This document shows positions 24,746 through 37,478 of a stretch of 60,000 bases of DNA, piece after piece (position 1 is the first letter of the stretch; each line of letters starts with the position of its first letter). The DNA is from Membranipora membranacea. Taxonomy: Eukaryota > Bryozoa > Gymnolaemata > Cheilostomatida > Membraniporidae. The notes beneath the pieces are model-generated. The model ran no database searches, was not told the origin of the DNA, and saw only the letters and a list, made by a program, of their open reading frames with translations. Where the stretch lies: assembly GCA_914767715.1 (NCBI GenBank), contig OU612075.1:20958001-21018000 (forward strand), in the 5' to 3' direction. A program made the position numbers and the translations under genes.

Positions 24746-26484
24746 ATGTCTTATACTAAAGTTTTAGTGTTCTGTATTCTACTCTCTATGGTCATTGTCT
24801 CAGGTGAGAAGATAACTCTGTAACTGCATGAAAATAAAATTGAAATTTAACAAAACTGATTGATAATAGCTTCCTTCAACTGCAAACTTAGCATCATCGT
24901 CATAATAATAATCATCATCGTAATTGTTATCTCGAAAATCATGTCAACAATATTGTTTGTTATTTGCATTAATTTGCGCTAATTTGCGTTGATTCAAAAT
25001 TTAACAATAAAATATTGTTTTGCGCAAGCAGCTGTTGAGATACCCATATGTTGCCACTTTTCAAAAGAGTAAAAATTATAATGTTTAATTTTTTAGTGAC
25101 GAGTTTGGATTGCGCAACCTGCGATGGTAAAGCAACCAGCACTTCTTCCTCTGACAAAAAATGTTACGGCGATCCGACGAGTAAGGATGTAATGAGCACA
25201 TGTCCCAAAGGCAAAGATCTCTGCATCACGAAAAAAAAGTATTATGAAGCCGATGAACAGCTCAATGAAGTGTCAAGGTAATGTAGTCTTCCTCCATATT
25301 ATCGTGTTTGTTAGATGAGTACAACTCAACCTAAGGTACCCATAACAGGAATACGACCAATGTTTTCCTTCGCGTAACCCGTGAATTCAATAACAATAAA
25401 ACTGATGATAATGATTATCATAAATTTAAGTGATGTTATTGTTGTCCTGAAATCAGGGCTGTATCCATGGGTTTTGAAATGGTAGGGCCAGACGGGGTAG
25501 GGAGGTGGGAGTGGTGCCTTAGCGCCTTTATACTCGAGGGGTATGTTCATTTTTCAAAAAAACAGAGGTAGTTTTAAGGGATTCTAGCCCTTTTTGAGAA
25601 GAAAAATGACAAGAAATTGGCCCCAGGGATCTTAGTGTAACAGGTACGGATTTCACTGTAACCCTACTGTGATTGATACTAAGACTTGGAAATAAATCAT
25701 GATAATGATCATGTTATGAACTGTGGAAGGAGGATGAACAGTAAAGAATATGAAAAATAACAAATAAAATAGTAGGAGTCGTAGGAGGTAGGAACCAGAC
25801 CTTGAATTAACTGCTGACAGAAAAGAAGAGGATTAACAGTCAATAAAATAAGTGATATTGATATATTGTCCATGATAGTTTTTGTGTGAGCAATTTTTTG
25901 TTGAGAGAAGGCTCTCCTCAAATAATTTAGAACATGCAATGCGAAGAGGTTTTTTATTTCAAGTTTGGCCCAAAGTTTTAAGGCAGGCCATGGCCTTGAA
26001 GGATAGCTCACACGTTTCAGTTTCGGATCTATTTGTGAACTCTAAACCTCATAACAAGCAAAAGTTAGCTATTATGAAACAGCTACATCTCTTCTATCTC
26101 TTCATAATCCCTACATATAACACAAGAGGCACCTGTTATTGGCAAACAGAAATAGAGACAATGTTTATTGATAGCACTAATGTGTCTTTTCAAAATTTAC
26201 CTCCTAAAAAGGCCCTACCTATGAATACACCACCGCCTGAAATATACCCCGTATATAGAGCCAATATAATATTCTAAATCTAAAACCCTTTCCTATATTT
26301 GTATTTTATTCATTACAGAGATTGTACTGAGGGTTACAAAGAAGGCTGTTACACCAAAAAGTCATACCTGGGATATCGTGAGGAGATCTGTGTATGCAAG
26401 GGAGATAAATGTAACAGTTCCTCGCATACTACAACTAGTGTAATCTCACTGATGATGGCAGCTGTCTGCAAATATATCATGTAA
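24746..26484 (+). CDS. Ly6/uPAR-type GPI-anchored small protein, copy A (3 exons)
   Basis: Exons 24746-24803, 25097-25277 and 26319-26484 join in phase to 134 residues. Exon 1 is a signal peptide (MSYTKVLVFCILLSMVIVS). The mature part has ten cysteines: CATC, KKCY, STCP, DLC, then RDC, EGCYT, EICVCKGDKCN. It ends in the CN pair that closes LU-domain three-finger folds. A hydrophobic Ser/Ala/Met tail (VISLMMAAVCKYIM) fits a GPI-anchor signal, so the product should sit on the outer cell surface. The three-exon layout (signal peptide, fingers 1-2, finger 3 plus anchor) is typical of Ly6 genes. The partner is unknown. It is intact, the most 5' member of the cluster, and has the longer second intron (1.04 kb). 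Confidence 0.8.
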
Positions 26485-28500
26485 ACAAACCTTCATTTTA
26501 AAATCAGAAGAGGGGCCGTAAATCTTATTATTGAGACATTAACTGTTAATAATCCATATCACTGTTTCCTTCATATAGACAATACATGTGTTGTGAACTG
26601 AACTTGAATGACTGAACCATAATTGTTTTATATTTTTGATTGGTCAGATGATTGCTGGATTGTCTTTAGTACATTCTTTGGCAAAAGGTTAACTTAACTT
26701 CTGCTGAGAAATAAAACAGTCTGGACAACACAACCAGTACATTTGTAGGACACAATAATACTTATACCACATTACCCCCTACGTGAGAATATTGCTTATT
26801 CAAGTGACAGTAATTTTAAAGCTATGAGTTTAGTATTGCAAAGTGAAGCTAAGGAGTGAAGCTTTTGTGAGAGAAGACAACCTCAAAAAATGAAATGATA
26901 TTGACAATTCAGTACAAATGTGTGTTCCGTTCCGTCAGATCAAAAGGTGGAGGTATATTGCTAGAGTAGGACATCACCACCAGATCTTTCCATTTCCAAC
27001 CGCCATCAGAACATTCATGATGCCTTCCAAATTATGCAAAGAACAAAGACAAATTCAAATTATCTATATAACACTGAAAACCATTTTACCTTGTGGAATA
27101 TTTACCCGCAATAAAACTTTTTTGTTGTTATTTTTTTCTACTCATAAATAATATCAAGAATACCTACCAGTAAAATTTTGAAGAGTTAAAATGATCATGT
27201 TAATGCTAATTAGCGCCATCATCCCATTCTTTTTTGGAGATGGTGATATGGTGCGATCGGTTCACTGCCAGGCGATTGGTGCAGTAGGAGGTGTGGGTTT
27301 GAGTCCCATTGGGGGACCTTTCAAGGTTGATTGTTCCAGCCCCTCAGATGAATACCTGTTCTGTTTGAAAGTTAAAAATCAACAGGGCAACAGGAAAGAT
27401 CCGTCTTAGTTAGCTTATCGACAATTCCACCCCTTTCAACCAGTTGAAGTATTACTACAGCCTAACTGAGTCATCAACATATCATGGTGTACTGTACACA
27501 TCTACAGGGAGAACTAATAGTGTACCTTTTAGGACTTTTAGATCTTATCATGACAGAACAAAGATTGAAAATTAAAAAATCCAGATCAATCCGTAAACAA
27601 ATATGCAAAGCGCTGACGAGCGATCCAGAGAACTTTATACAAATAGGCTTGCTGTCACCAGTTTCCTGTTGCGCTGGATAACATTATATTAGTTAATTAT
27701 AATTCTGTTTTATTCCTCACACAACAGAAAATATCATGATTTTCTATGACGGCTACCTTTTTCCCAGAGATATCAATGAGTAGACCAAGTTTGTGTAAAA
27801 GGTTTGCTTCCTTGTTTGCAGAATCCCCTATTAGAAGAGCTATGTTAGTTAGGGTTTAGCTAGTTAAGTCAGTTTATGACAAAACAGAGGTTGGGCTGCC
27901 GCTAAAGAGGGACGTAAGTAGCCCTAAATCCTCATACTGAGATTGTAATACATCCTAGAAACTAGAATACATCCTAGAGGTGAGGCCATGAAGGACCTCC
28001 TGAACTTGAGTGTGCAGCAAGCTGATTTTAGCCAATAAGTTAGCTTGCTAGTTAGAGATGAATTTATGTTAGCCAAATTGAAATTTTTGCCAGTTGAGGG
28101 GGTGTAGTGTGGAGGATGAATAAATGTTGGCTAGCTCTAAATTTAGCTATTTCGAGCACATGAAGAATGGCACACTTTTTTTCCTGCTCATTAATCTACT
28201 TCTATGGAGGGTATAAGTAAATGTCACACACTTGAAATAATCACCTTGATAACAAAACTCAACGTCATTGAGTCGAGGAAGTAAAATGTGATTCGCTGGC
28301 ATGATTTAATAAATTCTTAACTTTTTACTGGAGCTAATTGAAACACTGAAATACTGGTTGTTATTTTAGATCAACAAATAAGATAAAAGTCATCATTCAC
28401 CTTGGCTCATATACATCACCATTAGCAACTGCCTACCACGCCTTGCAGATGTTCAATAAAATAGTAGTTGTCTTCAATAGACGCCTCATTCTCATTTTAC
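26319..28500. repeat. segmental duplication unit 1 (with unit 2 at 29541-31695, unit 3 at 32817-33842)
   Basis: From Ly6 exon 3 through the downstream spacer to the sequence ahead of the next exon 1, unit 1 recurs about 3.2 kb further on as unit 2 with only scattered differences. Unit 3 repeats part of it (32908-33842 matches 27427 to about 28350) and is cut off by the LINE at 33843. A 77-codon open frame (26918-27151, 30121-30354) is carried along but has no family features. Confidence 0.85.
27235..27410 (+). mobile_element. tRNA-derived SINE within the duplicated block (second copy about 30440-30610)
   Basis: TGGTGCGATCGGTTCACTGCC resembles box A and GTGGGTTTGAGTCCC resembles box B. The non-tRNA body follows (CCAGCCCCTCAGATGAATACC). 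It is present at the same place in duplication units 1 and 2, so it inserted before the block was copied. Confidence 0.55.
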
Positions 28501-28552
28501 CCTCACAGTTAATAAGACAAGCTTTGCTCTGCCCTCATCAGACTCAGAGAAC

Positions 28553-29706
28553 ATGTCTTATACTAAAGCTTTAGTGATCTGTACTCTACTCTCTATGGTC
28601 CTTGTCTCAGGTGAGAAAATTATTAATGATAATAATTACTATATCAGGAAAGTTTTTTTATATAATGCTTAATCAAAATTGTTTAGAGCAATGATTCCTT
28701 TTAATTGTGCATGAGATTAAATCCAAATAAAAAAAGCATATAAAATAAGTATTATAATATTCTGATATTGCAAATAAAACGTCTTGTGCTGATGTGTGAA
28801 AATTTGCGATATAAAGTTTGTTTGGTTAAAGGTGATGATAATCCAAATGCAGGCAAAAAATTGATCTTTGTAAATCCTCAAACCTAACATGGTCATTATG
28901 ATTGTTATACAGAAACTCAAGCTTAGAGATGGTAGTTTTTGCCATCAGAAATTTGCAGTTCAACCCAGCTCTGCTATCGTTTTGTACTCTCCTTTCAATG
29001 CAACTTCACGAATAATAATTGACAACTGTAATGTTTAATTTTTTTAGTAACAAGCTTGGATTGTGCACAATGCAGTGGTTCTGCAACCAGTTCTTCTACT
29101 GCTGGCAAAAGATGTTACAGCGATCCGACACATAAAGATATAATGTTCACATGTCCTAGAGGCAAGGATCTCTGCATCAAAACTAAACAGTCTTTCGAGA
29201 ATGATGAACAGCTGACTAGTGTGCAAAGGTAACCTAGTCTGTCAGAATAACCTGGTAATGGTCTGATTGTATGTCACAACCTGATCTTACATATCATATA
29301 TTACATACGGTGTTACGATGTGATCATAATCAGAAATCAGAAAGATTATAATTAGTGCGTAGAGTGCTGCTAGTGCGAGTTAGTGACATTACGTGCTCAA
29401 ACACTCGATAACATAGTGCCACTAACTCTCACTTGCAGCTGGTGAGGTTATGTAGTATAGCTGCCCTGAAACATACTCAGCACATGGATTGGCGCTATTA
29501 TCTTACGCGCTCTCCTATATTGTATTCTATAACATTACAGAGGGTGTACTGACCGTTACAAAGAAGGTTGTTACACCAAGGAGTCATACCTGGGATATCG
29601 TGATGAGATCTGTGTTTGTAAGGGAGATAAATGTAACAGTTCCTCACATACTACAGCTAGTATAATCTCACTGATAATGGCAGCTGTCTGCAGATATATC
29701 ATGTAA
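28553..29706 (+). CDS. Ly6/uPAR-type GPI-anchored small protein, copy B (3 exons)
   Basis: Exons 28553-28610, 29048-29228 and 29541-29706 have the same lengths (58, 181, 166) and phases as copy A, again 134 residues. The ten cysteines and the CVCKGDKCN end are kept. Most differences lie in the middle loop (AQCSGSATSSSTAGKRCYSD, KTKQSFENDEQLTSVQ), while exon 3 is almost identical. The signal peptide and hydrophobic anchor tail are intact. The ~150 bases upstream match those of copy A. Exon 3 and over 2 kb downstream are near-identical to copy A, indicating recent segmental duplication or gene conversion. Confidence 0.8.
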
Positions 29707-31775
29707 ACAAACCTTCATTTTAAAATCAGAAGAGGGGCCGTAAATCTTATTATTGAGACATTAACTGTTTCCTTCATATAGACAATACATGTGTTGTGAA
29801 CTGAACTTGAATGACTGAACCATAATTTTTTTATATTTGTGATTGGTCAGATGATTGCTGGATTGTCTTTAGTACATTCTTTGGCAAAAGGTTAACTTGA
29901 ATTCTGCTGAGAAATAAAACAGTTTGAACAACACAACCAGTACATTTGTAGGACACAATAATACTTATACCACATTACCCCCTACGTGAGAATATTGCTT
30001 ATTCAAGTGACAGTAATTTTAAAGCTATGAGTTTAGTATTGCAAAGTGAAGCCAAGGAGTGAAGCTTTTGTGAGAGAAGACAACCTCAAAAAATGAAATG
30101 ATATTGACAATTCAGTACAAATGTGTGTTCCGTTCCGTCAGATCAAAAGGTGGAGGTATATTGCTAGAGTAGGACATCACCACCAGATCTTTCCATTTCC
30201 AACCGCCATCAGAACATTCATGATGCCTTCCAAATTATGCAAAGAACAAAGACAAATTCAAATTATCTATATAACACTGAAAACCATTCTACCTTGTGGA
30301 ATATTTACCCGCAATAAAACTTTTTTGTTGTTATTTTTTTCTACTCGTAAATAATATCAAGAATACCTACCAGTAAAATTTTGAAGAGTTAAAATGATCA
30401 TGTTAATGCTAATAAGCGCCATCATCCCATTCTTTTTTGTGAGATGGTGATATGGTGCGATCGGTTCACTGCCAGTCGATTGGTGCAGCAGGAGGTGTGG
30501 GTTTGAGTCCCATTGGGGGACCTTTCAAGGTTGATTGTTCCAGCCCCTCAAATGAATACCTGTTCTGTTTGAAAGTTAAAAATCCACAGGGCAACAGGAA
30601 AGATCCGTCTTAGTTAGCTTATCGACAATTCCACCCCTTTCAACCAGTTGAAGTATTATACAGCCTAACTGATTCATCAACATATCATGGTGTACTCTAC
30701 AGGGAGAACTAATAGTGTACCTTTTAGGGCTTTTAGATCTTATCATGACAGAACAAAGATTGAAAATTAAAAAACCCAGATCAATCCGTAAACAAATATG
30801 CAAAGCGCTGACGAGCGATCCAGAGAACTTTATACAAATAAGCTTGCTGTCACCAGTTTCCTGTTGCGTTGGATAACATTATATTAGTTAATTATAATTC
30901 TGTTTTATTCCTCACACTACAGAAAATATCATGATTTTCTATGACGGCTACCTTTTTCCCAGAGATATCAATGAGTAGACCAAGTTTGTGTAAAAGGTTT
31001 GCTTCCTTGTTTGCAAAATCCCCTATTAGAAGAGCTATGTTAGTTAGGGTTTAGCTAGTTAAGTCAGTTTATGACAAAACAGAGGTTGGGCTGCCGCTAA
31101 AGAGGGACGTAAGTAGCCCTAAATCCTCATACTGAGATTGTAATACATCCTAGAAACTAGAATACATCCTAGAGGTGAGGCCATGAAGGACCTCCTGAAC
31201 TTGAGTGTGCAGCAAGCTGATTTTAGCCAATAAGTTAGCTTGCTAGTTAGGGATGAATTTATATTAGCCAAATTGAAATTTTTGCCAGTTGAGGGGGAGT
31301 AGTGTAGAGGATGAATAAATGTTGGCTAGCTCTAAATTTAGCTATTTCGAGCACATGAAGAATGGCACACTTTTTTTCCTGCTCATTAATCTACTTCTAT
31401 TGGAGGGTATAAGTAAATGTCACACACTTGAAATAATCACGTTGATAACAAAACTCAATGTCATTGAGTCGAGGAAGTAAAATCTGATTCGCTGGCATGA
31501 TTTAATAAATTCTTAACTTTTTACCGGGGCTAATTGAAACACTGAAATACTGGTTGTTATTTTAGATCAACAAATAAGAATAAAAGTCATTCACCTTGGC
31601 TCATATACATCACCATTAGCAACTGCCTACCACGCCTTGCAGATGTTCAATAAAATAGTAGTTGTCTTCAATAGACGCCTCATTCTCATTTTACCAGCTC
31701 TGCTATTGTTTTGTACTCTCCTTTCAATGCAACTTCACGAATAATAATTGACAACTGTAATGTTTAATTTTTTAG

Positions 31776-32488
31776 TAACAAGTTTGGATTGTGCACGATG
31801 CAGTGGTTCTGCAACCAGCACCACTAGTGCTGCCAAAAAATGTTACAGCGATCCGACGCATAAAGATGTAATGTTCACATGTCCTAAAAGCTAGGATCTC
31901 TGCGTCAAGACTAAAAGGTCTTTCGAAGATGATGAACAGTTGACTGTTGTGACAAGGTAATTTAGTATGTCTGGATAACCTGATATAGGTCTAATGTGTA
32001 AGTCTCAACCTGATCTTACATATCATAAATTACATACGGTGTTACGATGTGATCATCGAATGAAAGATTAGAATTAGTGCATAGAGTGCTGCTAGTGCGA
32101 GTTAGTGGCATTACGTGATCAAACACTGTATTGATAACGTAATGCCACTAACTCTCATATGCAGCTGTCTGAGCACTGAGACTAATGTGAGAATTGCATT
32201 GATGGTGCATTACACAATATAAGAGGTTATGTAGTATAGCTGCACTGAAATAAACCCAGCACACCCAGCCCCCTTACACCAGGGAGAATGAGAATTCTCC
32301 CTGCTTACACGCTCTCCTATATAAGTATTCTCTTCCATTTCAGGAGATGTGATTCGGGTTACAATGAAGGTTGTTACACCAAAGAGTCATACCTGGGATA
32401 TCGTGAGGAGATCTGTGTTTGTAAGGGAGATAAATGTAACAGTTCCTCACATATAGTTCTATTACAAAAGTATACTGGTGGCTCATGA
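31776..32488 (+). pseudogene. Ly6-type pseudogene, copy C
   Basis: Exon 2 (31776-31956) and exon 3 (32344-32488) align with copies A and B, but two lesions are plain. The signal-peptide exon and first intron are gone: the upstream conserved sequence runs directly from CATTCTCATTTTACC near 31695 into AGCTCTGCTATTG, which in copy B lies in intron 1. An in-frame TAG at 31892-31894 replaces the Lys codon of the GKDLC motif. Exon 3 keeps all cysteines through CVCKGDKCN but its anchor tail is replaced by unrelated sequence (HIVLLQKYTGGS). No secreted product can be made from this copy. Confidence 0.85.
32099..32154. repeat. short inverted repeat in Ly6 intron 2 (copies in B, C, D)
   Basis: In copy C the arms GAGTTAGTGGCATTACGT and its exact complement flank a 20-base spacer. 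Slightly degenerate versions occupy the same place in intron 2 of copy B (about 29378-29435) and block D (about 32655-32712). It is absent from the longer intron 2 of copy A, as far as I can see. It is probably a tiny foldback insertion that predates the B/C/D duplications. Confidence 0.7.
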
Positions 32489-32816
32489 CAATTTTCATTT
32501 ATTAGGCCTCAGTTCTCATTACCCTAGCATGAATTAGTTTAGTATTGTATGTCACAACCTGATCTTACATATCATATATTACATACGGTGTTACGATGTG
32601 ATCATAATCAGAAATCAGAAAGATTATAATTAGTGCGTAGAGTGCTGCTAGTGCGAGTTAGTGACATTACGTGCTCAAACACTCAATAACATAGTGCCAC
32701 TAACTCTCACTTGCAGCTGGTGAGGTTATGTAGTATAGCTGCCCTGAAACATACTCAGCACATGGATTGGCGCTATTATCTTACGCGCTCTCCTATATTG
32801 TATTCTATAACATTAC

Positions 32817-32910
32817 AGAGGGTGTACTGAGGGTTACAAAGAAGGTTGTTACACCAAGGAGTCATACTTGGGATATCGTGAGGAGTTCTGTGTTTGTAAG
32901 GGAAATTCCA
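32817..32910 (+). pseudogene. truncated Ly6 exon 3 remnant, copy D
   Basis: Intron 2 sequence like that of copy B (32547-32816) leads into an exon 3 start with acceptor CATTACAG and the codons for EGYKEGCYTKESYLGYREEFCVCKG. At about 32907 the match stops before the last cysteine. The sequence jumps to AATTCCACCCCTTTCAACC, which elsewhere lies about 1 kb downstream of exon 3 (27424). This is a deletion junction inside a third duplicated block, so no functional exon remains. Confidence 0.8.
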
Positions 32911-33842
32911 CCCCTTTCAACCAGTTGAAGTATTACTACAGCCTAACTGATTCATCAACATATCATGGTGTACTGTACACATCTACAGGGAGAACTAATA
33001 GTTTACCTTTCAGGGCTTTTAGATCTTATCATGACAGAACAAAGATTGAAAATTAAAAAATCCCGATCAATCCGTAAACAAATATGCAAAGCGCTGACGA
33101 GCGATCCAGAGAACTTTATACAAATAGGCTTGCTGTCACCAGTTTCCTGTTGCGCTGGATAACATTATATTAGTTAATTATATAATTCTGTTTTATTCCT
33201 CACACGACAGAAAATATCATGATTTTCTATGACGGCTACCTTTTTCCCAGAGATATCAATGAGTAGACCAAGTATGTGTAAAAGGTTTGCTTCCTTGTTT
33301 GCAAAATCCCCTATTAGAAGAGCTATGTTAGTTAGGGTTTAGCTAGTTAAGTCAGTTTATGAAAAAACAGAGGTTGGGCTGTCGCTAAAGAGGGACGTAA
33401 GTAGCCCTAAATCCTCATACTGAGATTGTAATACATCCTAGAAACTAGAATACATCCTAGAGGTGAGGCCATGAAGGACTTCCTGAACTTGAGTGTGCAG
33501 CAAGCTGATTTTAGCCAATAAGTTAGCTTGCTAGTTAGGGATGAATTTATATTAGCCAAATTGAAATTTTTGCCAGTTGAGGGGGTGTAGTGTGGAGGAT
33601 GAATAAATGTTGGCTGGCTCTAAATTTAGCTATTTCGAGCACATGAAGAATGGCACACTTTTTTTCCTGCTCATTAATCTACTTCTATGGAGGGTATAAG
33701 TAAATGTCACACACTTGAAATAATCACCTTGATAACAAAACTCAATGTCATTGAGTCGAGGAAGTAAAATCTGATTCGCTGACGTGATTTAATAAATTCT
33801 TAACTTTTTACCGGAGCTAATTGAAACACTGAAATACTGGTT

Positions 33843-36800
33843 ATGTGTTTTCTTACCTGTGTTGTAATTGATTATATATTATGAACTTTTTTTAACCACC
33901 GATCAATGCATGAAGCAAATAAGACCATGTGAAAACAAAAAACAAAAGAAGCAATAAGAAGGCATTGACGTATTTATGAGTATTTATAAAAAAGGCTTTT
34001 TCTGCAAAGAGCAGTATTGGATTTAGGGTCGTGGTTTTATGATGGTGCCTGTCATTTGTTGCTAGGTGATGTAGATGATGGTGATGTGGATGGCTGGTGT
34101 TCTTTCTCACATTATTGACATACTTTAGGCAGCATATGTCCAGATAAACACTTAATTCTGTTAGGTTTAATGCTGCAAGACGCTCATCATAATGTTCTAA
34201 CCATGGCAAAATAACCCTGAGACATAACTTTTGAAGTCTTTCAAGAATCTCCTTGTCCCCTTTCGATAAGTATGGGAACCAACTTGGTGCTGCGTACGAG
34301 ATCACTGACAGAACTCTCGATCTATAAAATGTGACCAGACTAGACGTGGAGACCCCAACTTTCCTGAGCCGAATAATGGCATGCACAGCTGGCCTTAACT
34401 TACTTAATACAGAGTCAACGTGAGCACTGAATCTCATATGATTGTCAAAGCAAACCCCTAAAAGTCTGACTGATGAATTTTGTGAGATGCAGCAGACTGT
34501 AGAGGATTATCTTGAAATACGAGAGATGCTTTATGAGATGTCGAGTTTTCTATGTGCACTTCCGAGCTTTCTAGCACATTATAAACTGTAGTGTCATCTG
34601 CGTATTTGCTACAAGGTATTTCGGGCAGCAGATCATGCACAAAAATGTTCCACAAAAGCGGTCCCATAATAGTACCAATTGGAACTCCGATTTTGCAACA
34701 CTCATATGATGAATATACATCTGCGTACCTCACTCTCTGCCATCTATTATTGAAGAAACTCATCATCAGTCTGACGAGACTAGGACTGGTATTAAATACC
34801 AGTCCTAGTCTCGTCAGACTGATGATGAGTTTCTTAAATTTTAAGGGTAGAAGTTTTTGAATAGCAATGCGTGGAAGCATTTTATCAAAAGCTAGAGCGT
34901 CAGTGGTGCTCATTCCTTTAGTATATGCATACTGATCATCAAAACTGGGGAGTTCCGCCTTGATCAGCTTAGATATGATTTTCTCCGTAACTTTTCCTAC
35001 ATGGAAGAGCAACGAGAAAGGTCTGAGCTCCTTGAAGGTAGAAGGTGTCTTCACTTTATTCAATGGAGTAACTTCTGCTCTTTTCCAAAGCGTGGGGAAA
35101 TGACCACTTTCAAGAACTTTATATACTATAACTATATTAGTTATTGGAAGTGACAACAGATGTGAGTTGTTTTTGGTGACCCAGCTAGGATAATCCTCTC
35201 TTTTAGTAGACTTGTGAGTGTTTATACCTCTAAGATGTTTGAAGGCTTCCATTTCATTAACAGAAACAGAAACACAATAATCAGGTAAAGAAGGGTATAT
35301 GGGCACATAGCTTTGATGTCCATTGAGGTGTTTAACTGTTCTACAAACTGAGATTGGGACAGCCAATTACGATTCATCCATATGAACGGTGCAGGACGTG
35401 TATTGTGCCAGTCTCCAGTGAGCTGTTTGAGGTTTTTCCACTAGATTTTGCTACCTTGAACAGTCTCATTCACATTATCCGAAGTCTGCTTAGCCAGTTG
35501 TTGTTTAAGTTGTGATGACAGCATCTTGGCCAAGAATTTCCAGGTTGGGTTGTTTTTCTTATGAGCTCTCTGTTTAGCACGATGAAGTTTGCGGATAAGT
35601 GGTGATGTTAATACCGGTTTCCCAGAAGGAACGCGCACGCTCTAACTGGACAATGTTTCTCTAGTATACTATTGATAGTGTTGTGAAGGATATCAACCTT
35701 CTCATCAGCTGTGTTTGCATTGAATAGATTTGACCATGAGAGGAAGGACAACTCTCTTGTTACAGTTACTTTCGAGGCAGGAGTGATGTTGCGTTTTCTT
35801 ATGGTACTGTAATTCGGAGCTCTCTTACTATCAACCGAAGGCACAGAAATGGCACAGTGATCGTTAGTCAGAATTGGTGGCAAAGACACACAACCCGATT
35901 CAACGTACTCAGCAATATCTGTGAATATGAGATCTAAACAACTGTCATATCTAGAAGGGAATTTCACTATCTGTTGAACTGGGATAATGTTTGTTATTGA
36001 CTAAGTATCCAGGTCGTTAAAATCTCCACAGATGAACAATTTTGCTGATGAGTGCTTATGCAGTAGTTTGGAAACAGAGGATATAAAGTGGTCCACTGTC
36101 CCATCCTTTGACAATTTCGGCAAACCTGGGGGGTGGTAAATTACAGCAAATATAACTAATGGCATGTTTGCTAGGTGAATCATAAACCAGTAGGCAGATA
36201 CAGATCGGTCAGAATATGTACATAGCTTCTGCACTGAAAGTGTATCCCTGGCATAAACAGCTACACCGCCACCTGTGCGTTTGTTGGCTCGATGGCATGT
36301 ATGTAATTTGAATCCATCAATATTATAAAGACGCTCCTTATCTGAAGTAAGCCAAGATTCAGTCAGAGATATAAGATCATAGTGCTTCGCCAGAACTTTT
36401 AGCTCATTATACTTCTCTAGATTTAGTGATCTGATATTATGGAGGTATATTGAAGGAAGATCGCAGTTTTCGGACACATTGTTGTTTGTGTTGAAATTCT
36501 CTAGTCAATCGGAACTTGAGGGTGAAGACTCAGTTGCATGAACAGATCTAGAGAGCATTGCGTGAGAGAATTTCAGATATACTGGGCAAGTTATGGATGA
36601 CGCTCGATGATCTCCGTTACAGTTGATACAATTAGGGACCTCAGAACATTCATCGCCATGGTACGCACCACCACAGTTGAAACAGGCTTTTTGATTGGGG
36701 CAAGATGATGCTTTGTGCTTGTATCCATGGCAGTTGTAGCATCTAATGACAGATGGCATGTTGTACTCTTCGACCACGAAAGTAAGGTTATTAGAGCGCA

Positions 36801-37472
36801 CTCTATCTTTCATGGCTTTTTGTCGGGAGATTTAAAGTATACCCTGACAGATCTTGTAGGATTTTTAAACTTAGTTATTCTAGAAACCGTTGTTTCACCA
36901 AATCTTCCTGTTCAAGGTCCCTCACAATGTCAGCCTCATCAACGAAAAAAGGAACGCCTTTCATAACTCAGACCGATATGGCCTGAGACTGTCGGATAGG
37001 TTTTCTAACCGAAGATTGTCCAAATATGTTTGGTGACCATTTGGTGATAGCAGTATCTACCATTTTCTTCTTCTACCATTTCACACAGAACTTTTTGAAG
37101 CAGTTATTACTGCTGCTACTAATTCTCTCAATAGTAATGTCGCTGTCGAGTCCGCCTATAGCTTTCCTGATGTCGTCATCATTCTTGACGATATCACCCT
37201 CTCTTTCAACAGTTACTACGATATTCTTTTGTGGTTTGAATGTGATGGTACGCTTATGTCTCTCATGCTTTTGCATCGGTTTATCAGAGTTTTGGTTTTT
37301 CATTGCTTGTGCTAACTGAGCCAATGTCACCTTGTTAGCAGTTACTGATTGAGAGACCTTGGGAATATTAGATTGCTGTGTTTTGAATTGTTCTACCTCT
37401 TTCTTCAAGCTGGAGTTCTCGTTATTAATTATATTATCTTTTCGTTCCAAGTTATTAATTCTTTCAAGTGCA
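33843..37472 (-). mobile_element. decayed LINE, 3' part: ORF1 CCHC knuckles, endonuclease, reverse transcriptase
   Basis: On the minus strand, in order: a coiled-coil ORF1 segment (37477-37073, LERKDNIINNENSSLKKEVEQ); zinc knuckles (36813-36505) with CYNCHGYKHKASSC, CFNCGGAYHGDEC and CINCNGDH; an apurinic endonuclease (36477-36001 and 35967-35608: SIYLHNIRSLN, LTESWLT, GGGVAVYARD, FICGDFNDLD, SCLDLIFTD, DHCAI); and a reverse transcriptase (35366-34458) with GVPIGTIMGPLLWNIFVHDL and the catalytic CSKYADDT. The RT C-terminus (34437-33892, YRSRVLSVISYAAPSWFPYL) follows. Frameshifts separate the blocks, and the first RT aspartate block appears shortened (TTDALAFDKML). The layout fits the Jockey/CR1/I group of non-LTR elements. 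It interrupts duplication unit 3. Confidence 0.85.
34753..34835. repeat. perfect 83-bp palindrome within the LINE reverse transcriptase
   Basis: Two 41-bp arms are exact inverse copies around one base at 34794. The minus-strand RT frame (35366-34458) reads straight through both arms, coding a run on the first arm that is not normal RT sequence before LVRLMMSFFNNRW resumes. It is an in-frame foldback duplication inside the element. Confidence 0.9.
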
Positions 37473-37478
37473 GACAAC

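Noticed and set aside
26918-27151. 77-codon open frame conserved at 30121-30354
   Set aside because: Its conservation is explained by recent segmental duplication of the whole block. It has no domain, signal or splice features.
34591-34860. Plus-strand frame over the LINE with an RT-like stretch
   Set aside because: The RT-like residues arise because the palindrome at 34753-34835 puts the minus-strand coding sequence on the plus strand as well.
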